From NCBI GenBank assembly GCA_052143535.1, contig JBKQSS010000047.1:40764-104763 (forward strand): a DNA stretch of 64,000 nucleotides, written 5' to 3'. Shown here piece by piece: positions 47,163 to 62,502 of the stretch (position 1 is the first letter of the stretch; each line of letters opens with the position of its first letter). Origin of the DNA: JADGRA01 sp052143535. GTDB taxonomy: Bacteria; Myxococcota; Myxococcia; Myxococcales; Myxococcaceae. Both the position numbers and the translations under genes were made by a program. The notes below the pieces were generated by a model that searched no databases, was not told the DNA's origin, and was given only the letters and a program-made list of their open reading frames with translations.

Positions 47163-47858
47163 CTAGTGCTTGCCCTTGCCGGACTTCTTGGCAGGCTTGC
47201 TGCGCTTCGCCATGCGCGCCGCACGCGCCGGCGGCCGGCTGCGGGCGCCCTTGTCGTGGGCACGGGCCGTCTTCCCCCCCCCGGCGCTCTTGGCACGCTT
47301 TCCGGTGATGACTTTCATGTCCTCGGGGGTGAGGTGGCCGAGGTCGAGGAGCGCTTGGAAAATGCGCTGCGCGCCGGCCTCCACCGAGTCGACGTCCGAA
47401 CGGATGGTGACTTCCGGCGAGACGGGCGGCTCGTAGGGCTCGGTGATGCCAATGAAGTTGGGAATCTCCCCGCCCAGCGCCTTCTTGTATTTCCCAGTGC
47501 TGTCGCGAGCGATGAGCTTCTCCGTCGGGCAGTCGACGTACACCTCGAGATAGCGCCCAATGAGACGGCGGTTCTCCTCTCGGCCGGGCTTGTAGGGGCT
47601 GACCGCCGCCGCCAGCACTGCCACCTGGTTGCGCGAGAGCAGCGCCGCGACGTACCCCATCCTGCGAACCGCGACGTTGCGTTCTTCTTTGACATCGGTC
47701 GAGCCTCCCCAGAGGTCGTCCGCGATGTCATTCTCGTCGAGAACTTCCACCAGCCGTCCCACCTGCTTCAGGCGGGCAGCCACGTAGTCGGCAAGCGTCG
47801 TCTTCCCGGCTCCCGACATTCCGGTGAGCCACAGAGTGAAACCTTGATTGGGGGCCAT
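47163..47858 (-). CDS. Adenylylsulfate kinase-like protein with basic tail
   Basis: A 231-residue CysC-like kinase. The P-loop is GMSGAGKT (13-20). SPYKPGREENRR and the ARDSTGKYKKALGG / PNFIGITEPYEPP segments are clear APS kinase motifs. The canonical DGDN motif is replaced by DEND (41-44), and residues 187-231 form a Lys/Arg/Ala-rich tail resembling a histone-like extension. Canonical CysC phosphorylates APS to PAPS in sulfate activation; the altered motif makes that assignment less certain. No cysD/cysN is nearby. ATG 47858 is preferred over the longer frame to 47933. It lies between the ThiF-TusA-JAMM genes and larE. Confidence 0.83.
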   Translation of the reverse strand: MAPNQGFTLWLTGMSGAGKTTLADYVAARLKQVGRLVEVLDENDIADDLWGGSTDVKEERNVAVRRMGYVAALLSRNQVAVLAAAVSPYKPGREENRRLIGRYLEVYVDCPTEKLIARDSTGKYKKALGGEIPNFIGITEPYEPPVSPEVTIRSDVDSVEAGAQRIFQALLDLGHLTPEDMKVITGKRAKSAGGGKTARAHDKGARSRPPARAARMAKRSKPAKKSGKGKH

Positions 47859-47944
47859 GGAGAGGCAACTCCCTGGTCGAGCGGGGACGTCTGGGCCGGT
47901 CCAAAGAGCCCGGATTGGGCCTCTCTGCGGCACAAGGAGCGGCT

Positions 47945-47973
47945 TTCCTACACGAATTACCAGGGCTTGACAA
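47945..47973 (-). promoter_or_regulatory. Possible promoter for the APS-kinase-like gene
   Basis: TTGTCA (47968-47973) and TAGGAA (47945-47950) are 17 bases apart on the minus strand. They lie in the 142-base gap after the JAMM fusion gene, about 85 bases before the kinase start. The -35 matches well and the -10 only half, so this is weak evidence that the kinase and larE are a separate transcript. Confidence 0.3.
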
Positions 47974-48000
47974 TCCTAACGCACGGCAGCATTTACGGCG

Positions 48001-49062
48001 TCAGCTCGGCAGGCGGACGGGCACCTCGTGAAACTGCCCCCCCTGCCATCGCACCCACGCCGCGGCCGTGGCGCGGCCTTTCTTGAGGGCCACGACCAGG
48101 TACGCCGTCCCTGGCAAGAGGGGCTCTCCCCCCGGCGCGGCTTGGGCGCGGTCCTCAGCCGAGAAGGCCGCGGGGCCGTCCGGGTGGGCATGGACGACGC
48201 ACGCCAGCGTTTCCCGGCGCGCGTCCGCCTCTCGCAACAGCGCCAACCACTGCGCAGGCTCGAAGAGAAAGGCCGACCGGGCATCCCGCGGAAAAGCGGC
48301 CGGGTCGCGCGCCGCCCATGCGCCATAGGCGTTGGGGAGGGCCATCCAACGCGCCCCGGCGGGACTCTGTAGCACCACGCCACAGCCTTCCTCGGGGTAG
48401 CACGCCTCGAGGTGGCGCACCGCCTCCAAAAGCACCGAGGCCGGAAACTCCGGCCGGTGGGGGCACCCCGGGGCAAGAAGCACCTCCATCGCCCCGGTTG
48501 GGCCGACGGCAAGGCCGGACAGGGCCGGCGCCAGCCCCAGCACCAGCCGCTGGAAGAGAAGCGCGGCCAGCGCCCCCACCTGAACGGCCTCCGCCCCGGC
48601 GCCGGGCGGTGAAGCGCCGCGCACCACCTCCCCGAGACAATCGCCACAGGCCTCGCCACCGGCCCCCCACAGGACGGTGCGCCCTTCGCGTTGGCCGACG
48701 GCCACCAGCGGACGCGAGCCGTCGCACCCATCCGGAAGGGCGACCAGCGTTCCGAAGCACTTCGGCGTGGAGACGGCGTCCGCATTCAGCCGCTCGAGTC
48801 GCCGGCGCAGGGTCGGCGCGGCAGCCAACCCAATGTCCGAGGCCTGCACGAGAAAACCCTCATCTCCCGGCGCCAGCAGCCCGGGCGGCCCGGCGACGGG
48901 GGTGCCGGCGGCCCCCAGGTAGGCGGCCGCGGTTAATAGCGCTGCTCCTCCGGCGCTGAGGCGCACCCCCGTTTGAAGAAGTGCCTGTTGCCCTTCGCCT
49001 CCGACTCCCTGCAAGAGAATGGCCCGCGAGTACCTCTGCACCTGGTCCTCTCGCAGCACCAC
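48001..49062 (-). CDS. Degenerate E1-like domain fused to a JAMM metallopeptidase
   Basis: A 353-residue fusion. Residues 3-35 (LREDQVQRYSRAILLQGVGG) are the N-terminal helix of MoeB/ThiF E1-like enzymes. The following Rossmann region lacks the GxGxxG loop (it reads LSAGGAALLTAAAYLG) and no catalytic Cys is evident; a single CGDC (139-142) remains. Residues 205-353 are a JAMM/MPN+ domain: YPEEGCG gives Glu225, and HAHP-x6-FSAED gives His291, His293, Ser301 and Asp304, matching HxHx7Sx2D in full. JAMM proteases remove ubiquitin-like tags or trim sulfur-carrier tails. The start is GTG 49062 (or 49059), 5 bases after the TusA stop. Confidence 0.85.
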   Translation of the reverse strand: MVLREDQVQRYSRAILLQGVGGEGQQALLQTGVRLSAGGAALLTAAAYLGAAGTPVAGPPGLLAPGDEGFLVQASDIGLAAAPTLRRRLERLNADAVSTPKCFGTLVALPDGCDGSRPLVAVGQREGRTVLWGAGGEACGDCLGEVVRGASPPGAGAEAVQVGALAALLFQRLVLGLAPALSGLAVGPTGAMEVLLAPGCPHRPEFPASVLLEAVRHLEACYPEEGCGVVLQSPAGARWMALPNAYGAWAARDPAAFPRDARSAFLFEPAQWLALLREADARRETLACVVHAHPDGPAAFSAEDRAQAAPGGEPLLPGTAYLVVALKKGRATAAAWVRWQGGQFHEVPVRLPS

Positions 49063-49067
49063 CGCAG

Positions 49068-49310
49068 CTACCCGCCCTTCCGCAGCCACAGCACGAAGGA
49101 GCCGTCCGGCTGGGGAAGGAGGGCCAGGACGGCGTGGCCGTCCTCCTGTGCGCTGGCCGGGACGTTTTTTCGGGGCTCGTCTCCTTGCAACCGCACCTCC
49201 AGCACCTGCCCGGCCCGCAGCGCCTCGAGCGCAAGCTTGGTGCGCACGTACGTCATCGGGCAGACCTCGCTGCGGATGTCCACCACTGCCGCGGGAGGCT
49301 GCGCGCTCAC
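49068..49310 (-). CDS. TusA-family sulfur carrier ending in Gly-Gly
   Basis: An 80-residue TusA/SirA-like protein. Cys17 in the SEVCPMTYVRTKLALEAL motif is the persulfide-carrying residue (CPxP-type, with Met in place of Pro-x). The protein ends LWLRKGG. E. coli TusA also ends in RKGG, so the tail is not by itself proof of E1 activation. Here it lies between an E1-like ThiF gene, which it overlaps by 4 bases, and a JAMM fusion gene, which makes a carrier role for the tail worth testing. It is cytoplasmic. Confidence 0.9.
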   Translation of the reverse strand: MSAQPPAAVVDIRSEVCPMTYVRTKLALEALRAGQVLEVRLQGDEPRKNVPASAQEDGHAVLALLPQPDGSFVLWLRKGG

Positions 49311-49987
49311 GGCAAAAGGCCTTCCGTCTCGGGCCTACAACCCCGGCAACCGGGCACCTGCGTGACCCGCAGTATACGCACCCGCACGTCTCCCCGAGCG
49401 TCCAGGACATGGAGCCGCGCCTCACCTGGCCGCTCTCTTGCCTCCAGCGCGAGCCGTGCCTGGAGCGCACCGGCGACGCCGGCCAAGGCTCCGAGCACGC
49501 CGGCCCGGCTGCAGCTGGGGACCTCGTCTTCTCTAGGTACCTCACCGAAGAGGCAGCGCAAACAGGGCCCCCCAGGGGAGATGCGCAGGGCCCGGGCTTC
49601 CAGCTGAACCACCCCACCGAAGACAACCGGCACTCCAGTGCGGGCCACCGCGTCCGAAAGCAGGTACTTCGCGGAGACGCCGTCCGTGCCGTCGATGGCC
49701 ACGCTGTGCCCCCGCAAAAGGCCATCCACCGTCCCCGGCCGGGCATCCTCGGCCACGGCAGTGACTTCGACCGAGGGGAACGCCTTCTTCAGCCGCTCGG
49801 CCAGGACGACAGCCTTGCTCTGGCCCACATCCCGGGTGCCGTACCAGGGCTGGCGGGGGAGGTTGGAGAGCTCGACGCGGTCGCCGTCCACCAGCGTCAA
49901 GCGTTCAACTCTGGCCTGTGCCAGGGCGAGGCTGGCCGGGCAACCGAGCCCACCGAGGCCGATGATGATGGCATTCGTCTTCTGCAC
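49307..49987 (-). CDS. ThiF/MoeB/HesA-family E1-like adenylyltransferase
   Basis: A 226-residue E1-like enzyme with a complete active site. IIIGLGGLGCP is the ATP-binding loop; VDGDRVELSNLPRQ supplies the acidic and Arg/Gln residues; QSKAVVLAERL and AIDGTDGVSAK follow. Cys159 in VPSCSRAGVLG is the candidate thioester/persulfide Cys. Two CxxC pairs (142/145 and 214/217) form the usual zinc site. Such enzymes adenylate the C-terminal Gly of ThiS, MoaD or ubiquitin-like proteins. The start is GTG 49987. It heads the operon ThiF - TusA - pseudo-E1/JAMM, and no thiamine or molybdopterin gene is nearby. Confidence 0.9.
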   Translation of the reverse strand: MQKTNAIIIGLGGLGCPASLALAQARVERLTLVDGDRVELSNLPRQPWYGTRDVGQSKAVVLAERLKKAFPSVEVTAVAEDARPGTVDGLLRGHSVAIDGTDGVSAKYLLSDAVARTGVPVVFGGVVQLEARALRISPGGPCLRCLFGEVPREDEVPSCSRAGVLGALAGVAGALQARLALEARERPGEARLHVLDARGDVRVRILRVTQVPGCRGCRPETEGLLP

Positions 49988-50095
49988 TCAAAGGAAGGAC
50001 TAACACGGTTGAATTCGGCTTCGCTGCCTCACAGGCCACCCCAGCAAGGGCGGCACGCCCGTCTGCCGCGCGCGAAGGGTAAAGTGACGGGCCTC

Positions 50096-50422
50096 ATGCG
50101 CGCTCCCACCCTCCTCCTCGTCCTCCTCAGCGCGGCCTGCCAACAGCACGGGACGTCCACCCCGGCGGCTCCACCCGAGGCCGCCGCGCCGCAGGCCGGA
50201 GCCGGAGCTAAGCCCGCGGCCGCTCTCCTCTGGACAGCGGCCCAGCAGGCCTGTGTCGACCGCTGGCTCAGCACGCACGCGCTCGACGCCTACGGCTCCC
50301 CCCAGGGGAAAATGTACGCCGGAGGGACGCCCCTCTTCGACGAGGCCACCGGCCAGCACACCTCCCGGCAGGACTTCCTCGCGCAGCACCAGCCGGAGGC
50401 TCTTCGGAGCTGTGGCCTGTAG
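50096..50422 (+). CDS. Small predicted lipoprotein
   Basis: A 108-residue protein with a lipoprotein signal: MRAPTLLLVLLSAACQQ, lipobox SAAC with Cys at 15. A Pro/Ala-rich linker (19-45) follows, then a short helical/loop region with two further cysteines (QQACVDRW and the C-terminal SCGL). The function is unknown. It is divergent from the ThiF operon, separated by 108 bases, and convergent with the peroxiredoxin gene. Confidence 0.75.
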   Translation: MRAPTLLLVLLSAACQQHGTSTPAAPPEAAAPQAGAGAKPAAALLWTAAQQACVDRWLSTHALDAYGSPQGKMYAGGTPLFDEATGQHTSRQDFLAQHQPEALRSCGL

Positions 50423-50446
50423 CGCCCCTTTAGGGGCCCCGGGGCG
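50423..50446. terminator. GC-rich hairpin between convergent genes
   Basis: CGCCCC (50423-50428) pairs with GGGGCG (50441-50446) just after the lipoprotein stop, and an inner GCCCC / GGGGC stem is also possible. It lies between convergent genes and has no T-tract, so it may be a weak bidirectional terminator. Confidence 0.35.
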
Positions 50447-50481
50447 ACGCGCTCCCTTGCGGGGCCCCGCCAGGGGGGTGG

Positions 50482-50955
50482 TTACTGCGGCGCGCCCGCC
50501 TGTGCCGGAGGCTGACGCTGAAGCGCTGTCAGCACGTCATCCAGGTGCCGGTACACACGCGTCTCGTGCTTGATGACGTCCTCCACCACTCCCTGGGGGC
50601 CGATGATGAACGTCACCCGACGGTCAACCCGGACGAGCGGCCAGAGGACACCGAAGAGACCGCTCAGGCGCCGGTCGGAATCCCCCAGCAGCGGAAACTC
50701 GACGTTCTCCTGCTTGGCGAAAGCGCACTGCGTCTCGAATTTGTCGACCGAGATGCCGATGAGCTCTGCGCCGAGCTCGCGGATGCGAGCCTGGTTGTCG
50801 CGGAAATGACGAATTTCCTCGGTGCAGCCCACGCTGAAGGCTTTGGGAAAAAAGAAGAGCACCACCCGGCGGCCACGAAACTCGGCGAGGCGCACCGGCC
50901 GGCCATTGCAGTCCAAGCTCTCGAAGTCCGGGGCTCGGTCTCCGGCGCTGAGCAT
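50482..50955 (-). CDS. Peroxiredoxin, Bcp/AhpC-TSA family
   Basis: A 157-residue thioredoxin-fold peroxiredoxin. FFFPKAFSVGCTEEIRHF carries the peroxidatic Cys44, and a second Cys at 77 may be the resolving residue. GDRAPDF and SVDKFETQCAFAK are family segments. It reduces peroxides using thioredoxin. ATG 50955 is chosen because GGAGGG lies 7 bases upstream; a GTG at 51000 has no such site. It lies downstream of rpoC. Confidence 0.9.
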   Translation of the reverse strand: MLSAGDRAPDFESLDCNGRPVRLAEFRGRRVVLFFFPKAFSVGCTEEIRHFRDNQARIRELGAELIGISVDKFETQCAFAKQENVEFPLLGDSDRRLSGLFGVLWPLVRVDRRVTFIIGPQGVVEDVIKHETRVYRHLDDVLTALQRQPPAQAGAPQ

Positions 50956-51031
50956 CCGCTTGCCCTCCGCTCGAAGCGAGGCTTCGCGCTTCGTGCCCAC
51001 TTGATAAACAGAACGGCTGTCCAGCGTGCCC

Positions 51032-51067
51032 CCCCCGGGGGAAAGACGCGACGGCCTCCCCCGGGGG
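51032..51067. repeat. Paired C5G5 palindromes after rpoC
   Basis: Two identical 10-base palindromes CCCCCGGGGG (51032-51041 and 51058-51067) are 16 bases apart in the gap between the peroxiredoxin gene and the rpoC stop. Both are followed on the plus strand by GAA(A/G)GA, so they are also direct repeats of about 15 bases. They could form the 3' structure of the rpoBC transcript. Confidence 0.5.
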
Positions 51068-51086
51068 AAGGAATTTGGGGCAGCGG

Positions 51087-55305
<4,219 letters not shown>

Positions 55306-55437
55306 TTGCCTCCGAAGTCCTAACGAACTTTTCCAAGTAGGGTGCCCCGGTACGAATTGCACCGGGCACCATCGAATGCGTCCTCTGTGCGAGCCCTGGA
55401 ATCACTCCACCCCAGACCTCCGCCATGCTCCGAGCCA

Positions 55438-59655
<4,218 letters not shown>

Positions 59656-59811
59656 CTCATCTCCCGGTGGCGCAGGGCAGCGCGGAATTCAAAGTCCCGA
59701 GGACGCCCCCGCCGTGGCGGGGAGTCGTCGGGCAACGGACAGCCATGACAAAGGCCAATGCCGGCACCCCCTGACAAATGCTTTGGGAGGGCCGGCGCGG
59801 CGGTTGGGGCT

Positions 59812-59833
59812 CCGGAGCAGCTCAGTGCTCCGG
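59812..59833 (-). promoter_or_regulatory. Hairpin between rplL and rpoB
   Basis: A perfect 8-base stem (CCGGAGCA / TGCTCCGG) with a 6-base loop starts 9 bases after the rplL stop. It has no T-run. In E. coli the rplL-rpoB gap holds a partial terminator and an RNase III site that set the ratio of ribosomal protein to polymerase expression; this hairpin is in the equivalent place. Confidence 0.5.
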
Positions 59834-59842
59834 GCAGCGGAA

Positions 59843-60217
59843 CTACTTGATCTCGACGGTGGCCCCCGCGGCGGTGAGTTGCTCCTTCATCTTCTGAGCG
59901 TCGGCCTTGTTGACGCCCTCCTTCACCGTTTTGGGAGCGCCCTCGACCAGGTCCTTGGCCTCCTTCAGGCCCAGCCCGGTGATGGCGCGGATCTCCTTGA
60001 TCACGTTGATCTTGTTGGCACCGGCAGTGGCGAGGACGACAGTGAATTCGGTCTTCTCCTCCACCGCCGCAGCTGCGGCACCGGCACCCGGGGCCGCCGC
60101 CACGGCAACTGCTGCCGCGGAAACGCCCCACTTCTCCTCGAGTTTCTTGACCAACTCCGCAGCTTCCAAAACGGTGAGTGCAGAGAGGTTGTCTACAATT
60201 TGGTTCAAGTCGGCCAT
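59843..60217 (-). CDS. rplL: 50S ribosomal protein L7/L12
   Basis: L7/L12, 124 residues. The N-terminal dimerisation helix (LVKKLEEKWGVSA), the Ala/Gly-rich hinge (about 35-52) and the C-terminal factor-binding domain (EFTVVLATAGANKINVIKEIR and GLKEAKDLVEGAP) are present. It recruits translational GTPases as the L10(L12)4-6 stalk. It is preceded by rplJ with an 87-base gap. Confidence 0.99.
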   Translation of the reverse strand: MADLNQIVDNLSALTVLEAAELVKKLEEKWGVSAAAVAVAAAPGAGAAAAAVEEKTEFTVVLATAGANKINVIKEIRAITGLGLKEAKDLVEGAPKTVKEGVNKADAQKMKEQLTAAGATVEIK

Positions 60218-60304
60218 GGCTTGGAAATTGCCTCTTTAACGGTCCTTGACTCCGCGCAGCAGAGCCGGACAGGGTTGGGGTATGTTCTACTCTTCTAGCG
60301 CCAA

Positions 60305-60829
60305 TTAATTCTGCTTACCAAGGGCCTCGGCCCGTGCCTGGAGGACACGTGCGAGGCTAGATCCGGGCTCGCCCACCGTCCGCACCAGTTTGGTGGCGGG
60401 CTGGGTCAGCAGTCCCAAAATCCTCGCTCTGAGCTCGGACAGACCCGGCAACTTCGCCAGGGCCGCCACGCCGGCCGCGTTGGTCTTCTTGCCCTCGACC
60501 ACCGCGCTGCGAATCTTGATTGTCTCCAGGTCCTTCACGAACTCAGAGAGAATCTTCGCTGGCGTCACCGCATCGTCGTAGCCGATGGCAATCGCCACCG
60601 GGCCGGTGAAGTCCTCGCTCACCATCTCCACCGGGGTTCCCTTGGCGGCGAGGCGCGCGAGCGTATTCTTCAGGACCTTGTAGTCCACCCCGCCCTCGCG
60701 AAACTTCTTGCGCAGCCGGGTCACCGTCTCGACGTTGAGGCGCGAGAACTCCGCGACGATCGCCGTACGGGCGCGCGCGAATTTCTCGTTCAGCTCCTTG
60801 ATGAGTGTTTCCTTCTCGCTTCTTTCCAC
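60305..60829 (-). CDS. rplJ: 50S ribosomal protein L10
   Basis: L10, 174 residues, the stalk base that anchors L7/L12. The segments ELNEKFARARTAIVAEF, YKVLKNTLARLAA and GPVAIAIGYDD match the family. It starts with GTG 60829, with a strong AGGAGGT 9 bases upstream. The long leader in front is the expected place for L10 autoregulation. Confidence 0.98.
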   Translation of the reverse strand: MERSEKETLIKELNEKFARARTAIVAEFSRLNVETVTRLRKKFREGGVDYKVLKNTLARLAAKGTPVEMVSEDFTGPVAIAIGYDDAVTPAKILSEFVKDLETIKIRSAVVEGKKTNAAGVAALAKLPGLSELRARILGLLTQPATKLVRTVGEPGSSLARVLQARAEALGKQN

Positions 60830-61159
60830 TCTGGTCTCACCTCCTCTTTCGTGCGGCCGAGCGGCGTACGGCCGTACGGCCTGTCATGCCTGGACCAGAG
60901 GCAGAAGCGAGAGGCACTCCTAAGAGCACCACCCCCGACTTTTTTTGGACCCTGGCCACATGCCAGCGTCCAACGTCGGACCGCTCCCACTGTCTCGGCA
61001 GGGCTGGCGTTGGCTGCTCGCCGTTTCGACGGGCCGACGGTCTCGAGCCAACCACCGGCTCGAGGCGCCTCCCCGTCCCTGCTTTCTCGGACCCGGGTCT
61101 GCCGGAGCTCGTCCCCCTTCCACAAGCGAGGGGGGGCGTTCTTCGACGGAACCGGCGCG
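60830..61159 (-). promoter_or_regulatory. rplJ (L10) leader region
   Basis: This gene-free stretch of more than 300 bases between rplA and rplJ is read on the minus strand as the mRNA leader of rplJL-rpoBC. L10 leaders usually carry a kinked-stem structure bound by the L10-L12 complex for translational feedback; a specific fold was not resolved by eye. A perfect 14-base palindrome (CGTACGGCCGTACG) lies at 60866-60879, about 40 bases before the rplJ start. An A7 run is at about 60940. No credible small gene is seen here. Confidence 0.5.
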
Positions 61160-61187
61160 TCTATCACCGCCGCGCCGGGGAAGTCAA
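61160..61187 (-). promoter_or_regulatory. Possible promoter of rplJL-rpoBC
   Basis: TTGACT (61182-61187) and GATAGA (61160-61165) are separated by 16 bases, right after the rplA stop. The -35 is a near-perfect match; the -10 matches three positions. It would give a leader of about 320 bases ahead of rplJ, similar to known rplJ leaders. Confidence 0.4.
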
Positions 61188-61197
61188 AACCCCAAGG

Positions 61198-61911
61198 CTA
61201 GCGGTACCTCGCGTTGATGGCCTGGGTGTCCAGCTTGATGCCCGGCCCCATGGTCGAGCTGATAGCGATGCCCTTCAGGTAGACCCCCTTGGCGGTCGCC
61301 GGCTTGAGCTTCATCACCAACTCGATGAGGGCGTTGAAGTTCTCCGCCAGCTTCTCCGGGGCGAAGCTGGCCTTGCCCACCGGGGCATGGACAATCCCGG
61401 CCTTTTCCGCCCGGAATTCCACCTTTCCACCCTTGGCGTCGCGCACCGCCTTGGCCACGTCGGCGGTGACCGTCCCCACCTTGGGGTTGGGCATCAGCCC
61501 GCGGGGGCCGAGCACTTTGCCCAGCCGGCCGACGACGCCCATCATGTCCGGGGTGGCGATGACGGTGTCGAACTCCATGAAGCCTTCTTCGATGCGCTTG
61601 GCCAGGTCGGCCTCACCCACCACGTCGGCCCCAGCGTCCTTCGCCTCGGACTGCTTCTCGCCCTTGGCAAACACCGCCACCCGCACCGTCTTGCCGATGC
61701 CGTGTGGAAGCACCACCGCGCCGCGGACCATCTGGTCGGCGTGCTTCGGATCGACGCCCAAGTTGATGGCCACGTCGACCGTCTGGTCATACTTGGCCTG
61801 GCGCAACTCGGTCGTCTCCTTGAGGAGCTTGAACGCCTCGTCGATGCCGTAGCGCTTGTTGCGGTCCACCTTGGCAGAGGCCGCGCGGTACTTCTTTCCT
61901 GAAGTTGTCAT
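61198..61911 (-). CDS. rplA: 50S ribosomal protein L1
   Basis: L1, 237 residues. RYGIDEAFKLLKE, the VVLPHGIGKTVRVAVF and DMMGVVGRLGKVLGPRGLMPNPK segments and the MGPGIKLD C-terminus are characteristic. It binds 23S rRNA at the E-site stalk and represses its own operon mRNA. A GGAGA lies 8 bases upstream of ATG 61911. It starts 30 bases after rplK. Confidence 0.99.
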   Translation of the reverse strand: MTTSGKKYRAASAKVDRNKRYGIDEAFKLLKETTELRQAKYDQTVDVAINLGVDPKHADQMVRGAVVLPHGIGKTVRVAVFAKGEKQSEAKDAGADVVGEADLAKRIEEGFMEFDTVIATPDMMGVVGRLGKVLGPRGLMPNPKVGTVTADVAKAVRDAKGGKVEFRAEKAGIVHAPVGKASFAPEKLAENFNALIELVMKLKPATAKGVYLKGIAISSTMGPGIKLDTQAINARYR

Positions 61912-61941
61912 TTTGGAAGGTCTCCCTGGAGCCGGGGGCTG

Positions 61942-62388
61942 TTAGCCGACGATCTCGATGCCCATGGAACGCGCGGTTCCGGCGATGGTGTTCATCGCCG
62001 CAGCCAGGCTTCCTGCCGTGGTGTCGTTGATCTTCAGCTTGGCAATCTCCTCGAGCTGCTTGCGGGTGACCTGGCCCACCTTCTCCTTGCCAGGCTTGTG
62101 CGCACCAGAGCCTTTCTTCTTCTCGGTGTGCAGGCCTGCCGCCTTCTTGAGAAGCACCGCCGCTGGCGGCGTCTTGAGCAGGAAGGTGAATGAGCGGTCC
62201 TGATACACGGTGATGATCACCGGGATAATCAGACCCTCCTTCGCCTGCGCCTGCGTCGCCGCGTTGAACTGCTTGCAGAACTCCATGATGTTGACGCCCT
62301 GCTGGCCGAGCGCCGGCCCGATGGGGGGAGCCGGATTGGCCTTGCCCGCCGGGATCTGGAGCTTCACCTGCCCCGTGACTTTTTTCAT
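61942..62388 (-). CDS. rplK: 50S ribosomal protein L11
   Basis: L11, 148 residues. MKKVTGQVKLQIPAGKANP and PPIGPALGQQGVNIMEFCK form the N-terminal domain, which binds thiostrepton and RelA. The C-terminal rRNA-binding domain ends TAGTARSMGIEIVG. It is part of the nusG-rplK-rplA run. Confidence 0.99.
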   Translation of the reverse strand: MKKVTGQVKLQIPAGKANPAPPIGPALGQQGVNIMEFCKQFNAATQAQAKEGLIIPVIITVYQDRSFTFLLKTPPAAVLLKKAAGLHTEKKKGSGAHKPGKEKVGQVTRKQLEEIAKLKINDTTAGSLAAAMNTIAGTARSMGIEIVG

Positions 62389-62419
62389 CGCTGCTCTGTG
62401 ACCTCCAGGTGGTCCGAAC

Positions 62420-62438
62420 GGGCGGCCTGAGGCCGCCC
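62420..62438 (-). promoter_or_regulatory. Hairpin ahead of rplK
   Basis: GGGCGGCC and GGCCGCCC form a perfect 8-base stem with a 3-base loop in the 114-base nusG-rplK gap, about 30 bases before the rplK start. It may be a partial terminator, a processing site, or part of the leader through which L1 represses translation. There is no T-run. Confidence 0.45.
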
Positions 62439-62502
62439 TCCCACCTCTGATGTGAGCGGCCTGCGGGCTTTCATCCCGGAGGCCGGTGCTGCACGGCTCG
62501 GC

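Noticed and set aside
49068..49310. Calling the TusA protein a ubiquitin-like protein because it ends in Gly-Gly
   Set aside because: Canonical E. coli TusA also ends RKGG, and the fold signature is TusA, not beta-grasp. Kept only as a hypothesis.
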